In this document: piece by piece, positions 1-7,950 of the stretch
Position numbering within the stretch: position 1 is the stretch's first letter
Layout of the letters: the number at the start of each line of letters is the position of its first letter
NCBI GenBank assembly: GCA_963793335.1
Contig: CAWBZS010000009.1
Span: 124,001-188,000 of the forward strand
Reading direction: 5' to 3'
DNA length: 64,000 bases
DNA from: Sva-07 sp963793335
Lineage (GTDB): Bacteria; Actinomycetota; Acidimicrobiia; Acidimicrobiales; Ilumatobacteraceae
Notes under the pieces: model-generated
Seen by the model: the letters and a program-made list of their open reading frames with translations, nothing else
The model's database searches: none
What the model was told of the DNA's origin: nothing
Translations under genes and position numbers: made by a program

Positions 1-552
1 GCGCAGCGCCGCGTACTGCGGGTACAGCGCCGGGCTCACGCCGGTGCGTTCCTCGATGCCAGCTTCGTCGTAGAGGGCGTAGTCGCTGACGCCACGCTTG
101 TTGTAGAGCACCCTGACGTCGGGGTCACGCACCAACTGGTAGCTGTCGCGGTCGCCGGTGACGATGATCACCTGATGGCCGGCGTCGACGATCAGGTCGG
201 CAACGGTGGCGAGAATGTCGTCGGCCTCCCAGCCGGACAGTTCGATCGACGTGATCCCGACCGCGTCGAGCACCTCGCGCACGAGGCCCATCTGCTGACG
301 AAGAATGTCGGGGGCCGCTTCACGCTGAGCCTTGTAGAGCGGCTCGGCCTCGTGCCGGAACGTCGGCTCCGGCCGATCGAACGCCACCAGCACGCCGTCG
401 GGAGTGTGATCCTTGAGCACGTTGATCAGCATCGACGTGAAGCCGAACACGGCGTTGGTGACCTGCCCGCTGGCGGTGGCCATGTCGGTGGGGAGGGCGA
501 AGAACGCCCGGTACGTGAGCGAATTGCCGTCGACGACGAGGTAGGTGCCCAT
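1..552 (-). CDS. polA: DNA polymerase I, N-terminal 5'-3' exonuclease part (partial)
   Basis: The first 184 residues of DNA polymerase I are visible; the gene runs off the left edge. The product fills gaps and removes RNA primers during replication and repair. The visible part is the 5'-nuclease (FEN) domain: it opens MGTYLVVDGNSLTYRAFFAL with an early metal-binding Asp, and continues with VAFDRPEPTFRHE, the acidic SGWEADDILAT segment and the VTGDRDSYQLV motif, all typical of PolA. The ATG lies seven bases downstream (on the minus strand) of the stop of the response regulator, so the two probably share a transcript. The polA/pdtaR neighbourhood also occurs in mycobacteria. Polymerase and proofreading domains cannot be judged here. 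Confidence 0.95.
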   Translation of the reverse strand, partial: MGTYLVVDGNSLTYRAFFALPTDMATASGQVTNAVFGFTSMLINVLKDHTPDGVLVAFDRPEPTFRHEAEPLYKAQREAAPDILRQQMGLVREVLDAVGITSIELSGWEADDILATVADLIVDAGHQVIIVTGDRDSYQLVRDPDVRVLYNKRGVSDYALYDEAGIEERTGVSPALYPQYAALR

Positions 553-558
553 CGAGGC

Positions 559-1143
559 TCAGTCGGCGCCCGGGCGCAGTGATCCGTCGAGGATGCGGTC
601 GGCGACGTCGCGCATCCGAGTTCGTTCGCTCATCGCCGTGCGCTGGATGAACCCGAAGGCATCGGTCTCGCTCATGCCGACCTCGTCGATCAAGGTGCCT
701 TTGGCACGGTCGATCACCTTGCGTGACTCGAGTTGCTCGCCGAGCGCGTCGATCTCACCGGTCAGGGAGCGGAGTTCCCGGAAACGACCCATCGCCACTT
801 CGATGGCGGGAATGAGGTCGCTCTTCTGGAAGGGCTTCACGAGGAACGCGAGCGCTCCGGCGTCGCGAGCCTGCTCGACCACCTCGCGTTGGCTGAAGGC
901 GGTGAGCATCAGCACGCCACAGATCTTCTCGCCGTTGATGATTCGAGCGGCTTCGAGACCGTCCATTCCCGGCATCTTGATGTCGAGGATGGCGAGGTCG
1001 GGTTGCAGACTCCGCACCAGCTCAATGGCTTGATCACCTCGTCCCGTCTCTCCGATGACCTCGTAACCCTCCTCTTCCAGGGTCTCGCGCAGGTCCATGC
1101 GAATGATGGCCTCGTCCTCGGCGATCACGACACGCAATGGCAT
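559..1143 (-). CDS. pdtaR: ANTAR-domain response regulator (PdtaR-like)
   Basis: A 194-residue response regulator that probably acts on RNA by antitermination. The receiver domain (about residues 3-120) has the acidic pocket AEDE near residue 8, phospho-acceptor Asp54 in LAILDIKMPGMDG and the conserved Lys103 in LVKPF. The C-terminal part (about 125-185) is an ANTAR RNA-binding domain, with the typical VIDRAKGTLID segment and the AFGFIQRTAMSERTRM helix. This layout matches mycobacterial PdtaR, a partner of the PdtaS histidine kinase; no kinase is visible in the window. TAGATA sits six bases before the ATG, compatible with a leaderless transcript. The symbol is given by homology and by the position beside polA. 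Confidence 0.88.
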   Translation of the reverse strand: MPLRVVIAEDEAIIRMDLRETLEEEGYEVIGETGRGDQAIELVRSLQPDLAILDIKMPGMDGLEAARIINGEKICGVLMLTAFSQREVVEQARDAGALAFLVKPFQKSDLIPAIEVAMGRFRELRSLTGEIDALGEQLESRKVIDRAKGTLIDEVGMSETDAFGFIQRTAMSERTRMRDVADRILDGSLRPGAD

Positions 1144-1217
1144 GCCCCTTATCTAGCAGGTGACACCCCGGTTCGGCTCGTGACACCTCCAGGAGTGGCG
1201 GCCATGGCGGGGGCGAA

Positions 1218-2045
1218 TCAGCCGAATGCGGCCATCATCGCCGTGCTGATCGGGCGGCAGAGTTCACGCAGGCGGGTGCAGCCGTCGACGCCGATGGCGT
1301 CGTACGGTGCGGCGGCGAGTTCGTCGGTGCGTTGCTCGATCCAGTTGCGACGCTCGCGCCCGAGGTCGGTGAACGCCAGGTCGGGGTCGAGCCAGCCGCG
1401 TTCTCGTAGCCGCTCCTCGGCGGCCAGCCAGTCGTCGCCGGTTCGCTGACGGGTCGCCCGCAGAATCTCTGCCGACACGTCGCCGGCGGCCGCGTGGGTG
1501 ACCAGGGCCTCGCACCCGTCGAGGCCCTCGACGGCGAGCGCGACGAGATGGCCGTCGCCGCGAAACTCGCGCAGCAGCGACTGGGCGTGCCACAGGATCA
1601 GATGCGACTCGTCTGGCCACGGCAGCGATGCATGCCCGGCGAACAACGGTCGACCCTCCGGTCGTTCGCACGCGGCGAGTGCGGCTTCGCGTGCGAGCTC
1701 GGCCGCTTCGACCATCCCCAGCGAGCCAACGGCATCACCGGCATGGTGGCGGATCATGCGGTCGGCCCCAGCGAGGCGAGCAGCCAGCACCTCGGTCGGC
1801 GACACGCGGTCCCACACCCCGGTCATGCTGCGTCGAACCAGGTCGTGGTCGAAGTTGAAGAACGTGGCGATCACGACGTCGGCGGGCACGGGCCCCATCG
1901 GCGCCGCCCGCGAGGTGAAGTAGCCGGTCATGCGGTCTTCGAGCCCGATCGCCCGGTACTCCTCGCGGGCTTCCGACGCGAAGTAGATCGCCCCGTGAAT
2001 CGGCTCGAGTGTGCGCCAGGTCTTGCGTGCGATCACAGGATCCAT
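1218..2045 (-). CDS. SCO6745-like family protein
   Basis: A 275-residue soluble protein of unknown function. The frame is open far upstream, but similarity to a natural start begins at the ATG giving MDPVIARKTWRTLEPIHGAI; the upstream part is Arg/Ser-rich and looks non-coding. The sequence resembles the actinobacterial SCO6745/SalK-like family (helical, with an opening WRTLEPIH-type segment and a C-terminal part reminiscent of winged-helix proteins), which is often annotated as a MarR-like or hypothetical protein. I see no transmembrane segment and no recognisable catalytic motif. The family assignment is from memory of its pattern. It reads in the same direction as its neighbours, 71 bases from the next gene. 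Confidence 0.6.
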   Translation of the reverse strand: MDPVIARKTWRTLEPIHGAIYFASEAREEYRAIGLEDRMTGYFTSRAAPMGPVPADVVIATFFNFDHDLVRRSMTGVWDRVSPTEVLAARLAGADRMIRHHAGDAVGSLGMVEAAELAREAALAACERPEGRPLFAGHASLPWPDESHLILWHAQSLLREFRGDGHLVALAVEGLDGCEALVTHAAAGDVSAEILRATRQRTGDDWLAAEERLRERGWLDPDLAFTDLGRERRNWIEQRTDELAAAPYDAIGVDGCTRLRELCRPISTAMMAAFG

Positions 2046-2115
2046 CACACGAGACTTGCAGCTGGCACGTCCTCGAGGCCCTGTCGGGCGCAGCCGGCGC
2101 CGGCGAGGAGCGCCG

Positions 2116-2394
2116 CTACAACCGGTCGAGCAGTTCGTCTTGGCGAGCTTCGAGCGCAGCGATTTCTTCGACCACCTTGACGCGATGCTTGGCGTGGGCG
2201 TCGACATGTCGTCGTGCGTCGCGCGCCTCGAACGATGCGCCAGCGGTCTCGGAGACCAACGCGCGGATCTCCTGGTCGTCGGCGTCATCGCCGAGGTAGA
2301 TCATCTGCTCGTCGATCACCGCCAACTCGGCACGCAAGGTCCTGAGTCGCTTGGCCACCTGCGACAGTCGCCGCTCGACGAGCCAGTTACCCAT
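2116..2394 (-). CDS. small conserved coiled-coil protein of unknown function
   Basis: A 92-residue, highly charged, probably all-helical protein. Two long amphipathic stretches (about residues 6-32 and 60-92) are rich in Arg, Glu, Ala and Leu and could form a helical hairpin or dimeric coiled coil. Similar small proteins with a central LVSET-like segment occur in actinobacteria; I know no function. The start is the ATG at 2394: TATCTT lies eight bases upstream, a good -10 hexamer for a leaderless transcript, and there is no Shine-Dalgarno sequence. No signal peptide or membrane segment is present. Confidence 0.65.
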   Translation of the reverse strand: MGNWLVERRLSQVAKRLRTLRAELAVIDEQMIYLGDDADDQEIRALVSETAGASFEARDARRHVDAHAKHRVKVVEEIAALEARQDELLDRL

Positions 2395-2450
2395 ACATGG
2401 CCAAGATACCGCGAGACGCCGAGCGACCACTGCAACACCTGCGCGGCCGG

Positions 2451-2483
2451 CGTCACGTTTGGTGTCTGACACCAAGTGTGACG
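2451..2483. repeat. 33-base palindrome with GTCTGAC core
   Basis: Arms CGTCACGTTTGGTGTC and GACACCAAGTGTGACG flank a single T. In RNA all 16 pairs can form, two of them G-U. It lies between the coiled-coil gene and the tRNA, downstream of the tRNA in its direction of transcription, so it could end the tRNA transcript. No T-run follows. Its core resembles the palindrome at 14136-14156, suggesting a dispersed family. Confidence 0.7.
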
Positions 2484-2499
2484 GCTGGCGCTCCGGCCT

Positions 2500-2576
2500 T
2501 GGTGCCCCGGGTCGGACTCGAACCGACACTTGACGGTGTTTGAGACCGTTGCCTCTGCCAATTGGGCTACCGGGGC
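2500..2576 (-). tRNA. tRNA with CAA anticodon (predicted Leu), CCA encoded
   Basis: A complete cloverleaf of 77 bases including an encoded CCA: acceptor arms GCCCCGG/CCGGGGC with discriminator A, a D arm with a short GCC/GGC stem, anticodon arm ACGGT-CTCAAAC-ACCGT giving CAA at positions 34-36, and T arm GTCGG-TTCGAGT-CCGAC. CAA reads the leucine codon UUG, and A73 and the three-pair D stem fit leucine. The variable region is only five bases (CAAGT), whereas bacterial leucine tRNAs normally carry a long variable arm, so the isotype deserves checking. Confidence 0.85.
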
Positions 2577-2631
2577 CTGACGCGACGGCGAGGCTACCGG
2601 ACCGGAGCCTCCGCGCCGCCTCATTCCTCGT

Positions 2632-2675
2632 TACCGAACGGTAGCCCTCGGGGCCGGCATCTTGAGGTCTAGCCT
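2632..2675 (+). promoter_or_regulatory. fabD promoter region: TACCG-AA-CGGTA dyad and -10 hexamer
   Basis: TAGCCT (2670-2675) lies seven bases before the fabD ATG, fitting a -10 box of a leaderless transcript. A perfect dyad, TACCG and CGGTA separated by AA (2632-2643), lies just upstream, roughly where a -35 box would be, and could be an operator for a fatty-acid regulator. Both are motif observations only. Confidence 0.4.
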
Positions 2676-2682
2676 GCTTCGA

Positions 2683-3855
2683 ATGCTCGCATTCACCTTC
2701 CCAGGCCAGGGCTCGCAACGCCCCGGCATGGGCCTTCCCTGGCGCGATCACGAGAGCTGGGAACTCGTCGACGAAGCGAACGAGATCGCCGGCCGGGACA
2801 TCGGGGCCCTGCTCTGCAGTGCCGGGGCCGATGAGCTCAAGGACACCCGCAACGCCCAGATGACCACATTCGTCTCGAGTCTCATGGTGCTCGATGCGGT
2901 GGTCCGGCTCGGGATCGAGCCGAGTTACTGCGCTGGCCACAGTCTCGGCGAGTACACCGCACTCACTGCGACCGGCGCACTCGGATTCGACGACGGCGTC
3001 CGGCTCGTGGCGGAACGCAGTGCGGCGATGCATGACGCGGGTCACGAGCAGCCCGGCACGATGGCCGCCGTTCTCGGCCTCGACGACGACCAGGTCGAGG
3101 TGGCCTGTCGTCGCGCGGACGCCGACGTGTGGGTGGCGAACTTCAATGCTCCCGGCCAGGTCGTGATCGCCGGGTCGCCCGAGGCCGTCGACGCCGCTGC
3201 GGGCATCGCAAAGGACCTCGGTGCCAAGAAGGTGATGCCGCTCCAGGTGGCTGGCGCCTTCCACACGCCGTTCATGACACCGGCCCGCGAACGGCTCCGG
3301 ACCGCGCTCGCAGCGGCCGACCCTCGAGACAGCGACGTCCCGGTGGTGTCGAACATCGACGCGATCGCCCACCAGCACGGCGCCGGATGGGCCAGCCTGC
3401 TGTCGGCACAGCTGTCGAACCCGGTGCGCTGGAAGCACTCCCTGCTCACCCTTGCCGGCGCAGGCGTCAACGACTTCGCCGAACTGGGTCCGGGGGCGGT
3501 GTTGACCGGCATGGCCAAACGCACCGTGGCCGGTAGCCGAACGATCTCGATCGCCACGCCCGAAGACCTCGACAAGTTGCTCGAGTGGGTCGGAGCGGGC
3601 ACCACGTCGAGCCCGGTACTCGAAGGCGAGCACCTCTTCGCCGTCGAACGGCTGGTCGTCAGCCCCGCAGCCGGCATCTTCACACCACTGCCCCACCTCG
3701 GCGACGGTGCCACGATCGAGGTCGGCACCGTGGTCGGCCACGTCGGAGACGTCGAGGTGCGCTCACCATTCGCAGGGGTGGTACAGAGCTTCATCGCCGT
3801 CGACACCGAACGGGTCACGAATCGTCAGCCGATCGCTTGGCTTCGAACGGAGTGA
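2683..3855 (+). CDS. fabD: malonyl-CoA:ACP transacylase with C-terminal biotinyl/lipoyl-like domain
   Basis: FabD moves malonyl groups from CoA to acyl carrier protein, supplying the type II fatty-acid cycle encoded downstream. The 390-residue protein shows the GQGSQ oxyanion motif (8-12), nucleophile Ser87 in GHSLGEY and catalytic His194 in GAFHTPFM. The transferase ends near residue 310, the usual family length. The last 75 or so residues form an extra module, VVSPAAGIFTPLP...EVRSPFAGVVQSF, with the rhythm of a biotinyl/lipoyl barrel-sandwich domain, but the hairpin where the modified Lys would sit reads HVGDVEV and has no Lys. The ATG at 2683 is chosen over a TTG 21 bases upstream because a -10 hexamer precedes it. 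First gene of the fab operon. Confidence 0.93.
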   Translation: MLAFTFPGQGSQRPGMGLPWRDHESWELVDEANEIAGRDIGALLCSAGADELKDTRNAQMTTFVSSLMVLDAVVRLGIEPSYCAGHSLGEYTALTATGALGFDDGVRLVAERSAAMHDAGHEQPGTMAAVLGLDDDQVEVACRRADADVWVANFNAPGQVVIAGSPEAVDAAAGIAKDLGAKKVMPLQVAGAFHTPFMTPARERLRTALAAADPRDSDVPVVSNIDAIAHQHGAGWASLLSAQLSNPVRWKHSLLTLAGAGVNDFAELGPGAVLTGMAKRTVAGSRTISIATPEDLDKLLEWVGAGTTSSPVLEGEHLFAVERLVVSPAAGIFTPLPHLGDGATIEVGTVVGHVGDVEVRSPFAGVVQSFIAVDTERVTNRQPIAWLRTE

Positions 3856-3905
3856 CCGGCACATGATCGTCCACGGCGCCGGCACCGATCCGGGGGTGCG
3901 CTGAC

Positions 3906-4874
3906 ATGCCGTCCGTTCCGAACGGGGTGCGTGGTGCCGCGATCACCGGTTGGGGCACCGCCCTGCCCGAGCGGGTGGTGACCAACCACGATCTCGAACT
4001 CACACTCGACACCAGCGACGCCTGGATCAAGGAGCGAACGGGCATCAGCGAGCGGCACATCGGCGGCACGACCGCCGGGTTGTCCGTCGAGGCCGGCCGC
4101 CGGGCGATCGAACGATCCGGTCTCCAGCTGGGCGACATCGACGCCCTGGTCCTGGCGACCACCACACCCGATCGTGCGGTGCCGGCGACGTCGTCGACCG
4201 TCCAGGAGCTGCTCGGCCTCTCGTGTGGTGCGTTCGACGTGAACGCCGCGTGTTCCGGTTGGGTCTACGGGCTGGTGGCCGCCCACGGCATGATCGCGCT
4301 CGGGGCGAACAACGTGTTGGTGATCGGCACCGACACGTTGGCCCGCATCACCGATTGGGACGATCGCAGCACTGCGATCCTGTTCGCTGACGGCTCCGGC
4401 GCCGCGGTGCTCCAGGCGGTCGAGGGCCCCGGCCAACTCCTCGGCTGGGACCTGAGCGCCGACGGCAGCGCCGAGGACGCGCTGTACGCCGAGCTCGGCG
4501 GCAAGTTGCAGATGGAGGGACGCGAAGTGTTCCGCCGGGCCGTGCGCATCATGGTCGATTCGGCCACCGAATCCCTGGCTGCCGCGGGAGTCACCGCTGA
4601 GGACATCGCACTCGTCGTACCGCATCAGGCGAACATCCGAATCATCTCGGCGTCGTTGGAGCGCTTGGGGATCGGCCTCGACCGAGCCTCGATCGTGCTC
4701 GACCGCACCGGCAACACCTCGGCGGCGTCGATTCCGCTCGCGCTGGCGGACGCGCTCGACACCGATCGAGTGTGCCAAGGTGATCTGGTGTTGTTCGTCG
4801 GATTCGGTGCAGGAATGACCGCTGCGAGTGCGGTGGTGCAATGGGGCGGAGCTCCGCTGGAGGCACGGTCGTGA
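3906..4874 (+). CDS. fabH: 3-oxoacyl-ACP synthase III
   Basis: FabH starts each fatty acid by condensing an acyl-CoA primer with malonyl-ACP. The 322-residue product has the ketoacyl synthase III triad: Cys in NAACSGWVYG, His in VPHQANIRI and Asn in DRTGNTSAASIP. The start-domain signature WIKERTGISERHI is intact and the length is normal. It begins 50 bases after fabD and its stop overlaps the fabG start (GTGA), so the genes are translationally coupled. The primer preference cannot be read from the sequence. Confidence 0.96.
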   Translation: MPSVPNGVRGAAITGWGTALPERVVTNHDLELTLDTSDAWIKERTGISERHIGGTTAGLSVEAGRRAIERSGLQLGDIDALVLATTTPDRAVPATSSTVQELLGLSCGAFDVNAACSGWVYGLVAAHGMIALGANNVLVIGTDTLARITDWDDRSTAILFADGSGAAVLQAVEGPGQLLGWDLSADGSAEDALYAELGGKLQMEGREVFRRAVRIMVDSATESLAAAGVTAEDIALVVPHQANIRIISASLERLGIGLDRASIVLDRTGNTSAASIPLALADALDTDRVCQGDLVLFVGFGAGMTAASAVVQWGGAPLEARS

Positions 4875-5605
4875 GCGACACATCGAACGAGTCGAGCGAC
4901 GGTCGCATCGTGCTGATCACCGGCGGCGCCCGGGGCATCGGCCTCGCGTGCGCCGAGCGGTTCGCCGAGCTCGGTGATCGTGTTGCGGTCACGTACCACT
5001 CGTCTCCACCGCCCGAGCAGTTCTTCTCCATCCGCTGCGACGTGACGTCGAGCGACGACGTCGATGCCGCCTTCACGGCCATCGAGGAGCACTTCGGGGG
5101 CCCGGTGGAGATCTTGGTGTCCAACGCCGGCATCACCCGCGATGGGCTCCTGTTGCGGATGTCCGAAGACGACTTCTCGTCGGTGGTCGATGCCAACCTC
5201 ACCGCGTCGTACCGGGTGGTCAAGCGCGCCGCCCGTGCGATGCTGAAAGCCCGACGGGGACGAATCGTGTTGGTGTCGTCGGTGGTGGGCCTGCTGGGCT
5301 CCGCCGGGCAGGCGAACTACGCAGCGTCGAAGGCGGGACTGGTCGGCTTCGCCCGGTCGGTGGCACGCGAGCTCGGCTCCCGCTCGATCACCGTCAACGT
5401 CGTGGCGCCCGGGCCCGTTGCCACCGACATGACCGCGTCGCTCGGCGACGACCGAGTGGCAGCGCTGGCCGCCATGGTGCCGCTGCAACGTGTCGCCGAG
5501 CCAGCCGAGATCGCCGGCGTGGTGGCCTTTCTGGCATCCGACGACGCTGCGTACATCACCGGCGCGGTCGTCCCGGTCGACGGTGGCCTCGGCATGGGTC
5601 ACTGA
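4871..5605 (+). CDS. fabG: 3-oxoacyl-ACP reductase
   Basis: FabG is the NADPH-dependent short-chain dehydrogenase that reduces 3-oxoacyl-ACP. The 244-residue protein has the nucleotide-binding TGGARGIG motif, the SNAG segment, Ser in VLVSSVVG and the catalytic YAASK pair, and ends with the tetramer-forming VDGGLGMGH tail. The start is the GTG that overlaps the fabH stop; an earlier in-frame start inside fabH is less likely. The loop after the first Rossmann strand is short, as in mycobacterial MabA. Third gene of the operon. Confidence 0.94.
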   Translation: MSDTSNESSDGRIVLITGGARGIGLACAERFAELGDRVAVTYHSSPPPEQFFSIRCDVTSSDDVDAAFTAIEEHFGGPVEILVSNAGITRDGLLLRMSEDDFSSVVDANLTASYRVVKRAARAMLKARRGRIVLVSSVVGLLGSAGQANYAASKAGLVGFARSVARELGSRSITVNVVAPGPVATDMTASLGDDRVAALAAMVPLQRVAEPAEIAGVVAFLASDDAAYITGAVVPVDGGLGMGH

Positions 5606-5674
5606 CGATGCGCAAACCTCGGCTCGCCACTCTCGGTGTGCCACACTTCAACACCCACTGACAAGGAGAAAACC

Positions 5675-5911
5675 GTGGATCAAGAACTGTTCGCCCGTTT
5701 CCGCAAGTGCGCCGTCGAGGTGCTGTCCGTCGAGGAGAGCGCCGTCGTGCCCGAGGCCAACTTCGGCGACGACCTCGACGCCGACAGCCTCGACCTGGTC
5801 GAGCTCGTGATGGCCCTCGAAGAGGAATTCGACGTGTCGGTTCCTGAAGAGGAACTCGAGGGCGTCGAGACCGTCCAGCAGGCGTTCGACATCGTCACCG
5901 CGAAGCTGTGA
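5675..5911 (+). CDS. acpP: acyl carrier protein
   Basis: The 78-residue carrier holds growing acyl chains on phosphopantetheine attached to Ser38, in the motif DLDADSLDLVEL. The four-helix fold is indicated by acidic helices (ALEEEFDVSVPEEE) and the normal length. The GTG start is set by a strong Shine-Dalgarno sequence AAGGAG at 5663-5668. This is the one gene of the operon with a clear ribosome binding site and a 69-base upstream gap, which suits the high expression usual for ACP. The stop overlaps the fabF start. Confidence 0.96.
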   Translation: MDQELFARFRKCAVEVLSVEESAVVPEANFGDDLDADSLDLVELVMALEEEFDVSVPEEELEGVETVQQAFDIVTAKL

Positions 5912-7101
5912 GCGCCGGCGGCCGTCGGGTCGCCGTCACCGGCCTCGGCGTCGTCGCACCCGCCGGCATCGGCGTCGACGACTTCTGGTCGGGTCTGCTC
6001 GGCCCGGGGATCACCGGCACCACGGCGACGGAGATCGACGACTGGGACCCGAGCCCGTACTTCGACTCCCCCAAGCACGCGCGCCGCACGGACCGCGTCG
6101 AGCAGTTCGCGCTCGCCGCGGCCGCCGAGGCGTTCGACATGGCCGGAGGCACCGACTCGATCGGTGTCGATCCGTCGAGATTCGGCACGATCTTCGCCAC
6201 CGGCGTCGGTGGACTGCACACCCTGGAGGAACAGGTCCTCGTACGCTCCGAGAAGGGCGATCGCCGGGTCTCGCCGTTCCTGGTGCCCATGATGATGGTC
6301 AACGCATCCGGCGCGGCGATCTCGATGCGCTACGGACTGCAAGGCCCGCTCGAGACGATCTGCACCGCATGCGCCGCTGGCACCCACGCGCTCGGCTACG
6401 CAGCTCGACTGATCGAATGGGGTCTCGTCGATGCAGTGGCCACCGGAGGCAGCGAGTCAGCGTCGACCGTCACAGCGCTGGCTGGTTTCGGGAACATGAC
6501 CGCACTCTCCAGCTCAGGAGTGAGCCGGCCATTCGACGCCGAACGCGATGGATTCGTGATGGGCGAAGGTGCCGCAGTGATGATCCTCGAGGAGTGGTCG
6601 CACGCCGAAGCTCGCGGCGCCACGATCCTCGGCGAGATCGTCGGGATGGCGAGCAACGCCGATGCGCACCACATCACCGCACCCTCGCCCGGCGGTGTCG
6701 GTGCCATCTCGTGCATGCGCATCGCACTCGACCACGCCGAGCTCGATCCGTCGGACATCAAGCAGGTCAACGCTCATGGCACGTCGACACCGCTGAACGA
6801 TGCTGCCGAGGCGGCCGCGATCAGCGAGGTCTTCGGCCCCAACGGCGTGCCGGTGGTCTCCACGAAGGGCGTCACCGGGCATGCGCTCGGAGCAGCGGGA
6901 GCGATCGAAGCGGCCGCATCACTGCTCTCGATCCGCCACGAGCTGATCCCACCGACAGCCAACACCACCGCCGCCGATGCGGAGATGACGATCGACCTCG
7001 TGGTCGATTCGCCCAGACCGTGGACGCCGGGTCCCGTCATCTCGAACAACTTCGGCTTCGGCGGCCACAACGGCAGCGTGATCATCGCCCCGCCCAGCTG
7101 A
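5908..7101 (+). CDS. fabF: 3-oxoacyl-ACP synthase II
   Basis: FabF elongates acyl-ACP by decarboxylative condensation with malonyl-ACP. The 397-residue protein has the KAS I/II Cys-His-His triad: Cys in TICTACAAGTHAL, His in VNAHGTSTPLND and His in KGVTGHALGAAG, and the NNFGFGGHNGS C-terminus. The GTG start overlaps the acpP stop by four bases. It is slightly shorter than the 410-residue norm without loss of a motif. Last gene of the operon; fabZ converges on it eight bases further on. Confidence 0.95.
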   Translation: MSAGGRRVAVTGLGVVAPAGIGVDDFWSGLLGPGITGTTATEIDDWDPSPYFDSPKHARRTDRVEQFALAAAAEAFDMAGGTDSIGVDPSRFGTIFATGVGGLHTLEEQVLVRSEKGDRRVSPFLVPMMMVNASGAAISMRYGLQGPLETICTACAAGTHALGYAARLIEWGLVDAVATGGSESASTVTALAGFGNMTALSSSGVSRPFDAERDGFVMGEGAAVMILEEWSHAEARGATILGEIVGMASNADAHHITAPSPGGVGAISCMRIALDHAELDPSDIKQVNAHGTSTPLNDAAEAAAISEVFGPNGVPVVSTKGVTGHALGAAGAIEAAASLLSIRHELIPPTANTTAADAEMTIDLVVDSPRPWTPGPVISNNFGFGGHNGSVIIAPPS

Positions 7102-7109
7102 GGCGGCGC

Positions 7110-7559
7110 TCAGGCGTCGGCGAGCACGAAGAGCAGGTCGCACTGGCAGGCGACGTCTCCCCCCACCAGTGCACGGCCTGATCCTTTGCCGGCGCGCGCC
7201 GACATGCGCCCCAATTCGACCTCGATGACGAGTTCATCGCCGGGGACGACCTGGCGACGGAACCGCGCCCGGTCGAGGCCGCCGAACAGCGGGAGCTTGC
7301 CGGCGAACGCCGGGTCCGCGAGCACGGCGGCAGCGCCGACCTGCGCGATCGCTTCGCACATCAGCACGCCGGGCAAGGTCGGGCGCCCGGGGAAGTGTCC
7401 AGCGAAGAAGTACTCCTCGCCGCTCAGGCGCCAGACACCCGCTGCGGACACCCCGGGCACGATCGACGTGAGTTCGTCGACCAACAGGAACGGTGGCCGG
7501 TGCGGCAGCAGGTCCTCGGGTCGGGGCAGGGCAGCAGCGTTGGGATCGCGGGGCGACAT
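7110..7559 (-). CDS. fabZ: 3-hydroxyacyl-ACP dehydratase, FabZ/hotdog family
   Basis: This enzyme removes water from 3-hydroxyacyl-ACP and completes the cycle with the opposite-strand fab operon. The hotdog-fold protein shows LLPHRPPFLLVDE, then the catalytic His in FAGHFPGRP and Glu in LPGVLMCEAIAQVGA. I chose the ATG at 7559 (149 residues), three bases from the stop of the preceding gene, over an upstream TTG. It is convergent with fabF. The related FabA cannot be formally excluded, but the length and motifs fit FabZ. Confidence 0.92.
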   Translation of the reverse strand: MSPRDPNAAALPRPEDLLPHRPPFLLVDELTSIVPGVSAAGVWRLSGEEYFFAGHFPGRPTLPGVLMCEAIAQVGAAAVLADPAFAGKLPLFGGLDRARFRRQVVPGDELVIEVELGRMSARAGKGSGRALVGGDVACQCDLLFVLADA

Positions 7560-7561
7560 CG

Positions 7562-7858
7562 TCAGGTCCAATCGGGTCGGTGGCGGGCGTGAGCGTGGTA
7601 GTGATCCGGGATCGAGCGAAGCACGTCATCGATCCAGAACCGTTCGGATCCTCGAGACTCCATGACCGCCGTCAGTCGTGTGTGCAATTCCTCGCGCACG
7701 TCCGGTGGCGGTGACGCATCGTGGCGACGCCAGACCACCATCGGGACACCACAGCTGTCGCAGTCTGCAATCCAGCAGAGCTCGTCGCTGTGGAACCATT
7801 CGGTGAAGACCGTGGCTTCGCACAGTTCACACGACTCGTCACCCTCCACGGGATGCAC
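7562..7858 (-). CDS. small Cys-rich protein, possible zinc-binding, unknown function
   Basis: A roughly 98-residue protein with two Cys pairs, CELC near the N-terminus and CDSC about 25 residues later, which could bind one zinc ion. Between them is a Trp-rich EWFHSDELCWIAD segment, followed by MVVWRRH; the C-terminus is helical and His-rich. I recall similar hypothetical proteins in actinobacteria but no function. The frame can be extended to an ATG at 7900, but that start lies inside the terminator hairpin of the upstream gene, so the GTG at 7858 is preferred. It probably forms a transcription unit with fabZ. Confidence 0.6.
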   Translation of the reverse strand: MHPVEGDESCELCEATVFTEWFHSDELCWIADCDSCGVPMVVWRRHDASPPPDVREELHTRLTAVMESRGSERFWIDDVLRSIPDHYHAHARHRPDWT

Positions 7859-7867
7859 CGTACGCGA

Positions 7868-7900
7868 ATGAGGGGCCGGCCCAGCGGACCGGCCCCTCAT
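7868..7900 (-). terminator. hairpin terminator of the fasciclin gene
   Basis: Perfect 12-base arms ATGAGGGGCCGG and CCGGCCCCTCAT enclose a nine-base loop, 50 bases past the fasciclin stop. No T-run follows, as is common for actinobacterial hairpins. Confidence 0.7.
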
Positions 7901-7950
7901 CCGAAGGGGAGATGTTCGACCGGCCTGCGCCGGTCGTTGTCACCTGAAGA

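Noticed and set aside
3863..3904. 13-codon frame between fabD and fabH as a leader peptide
   Set aside because: No ribosome binding site, no regulatory hairpin after it and no amino-acid bias; most likely chance.
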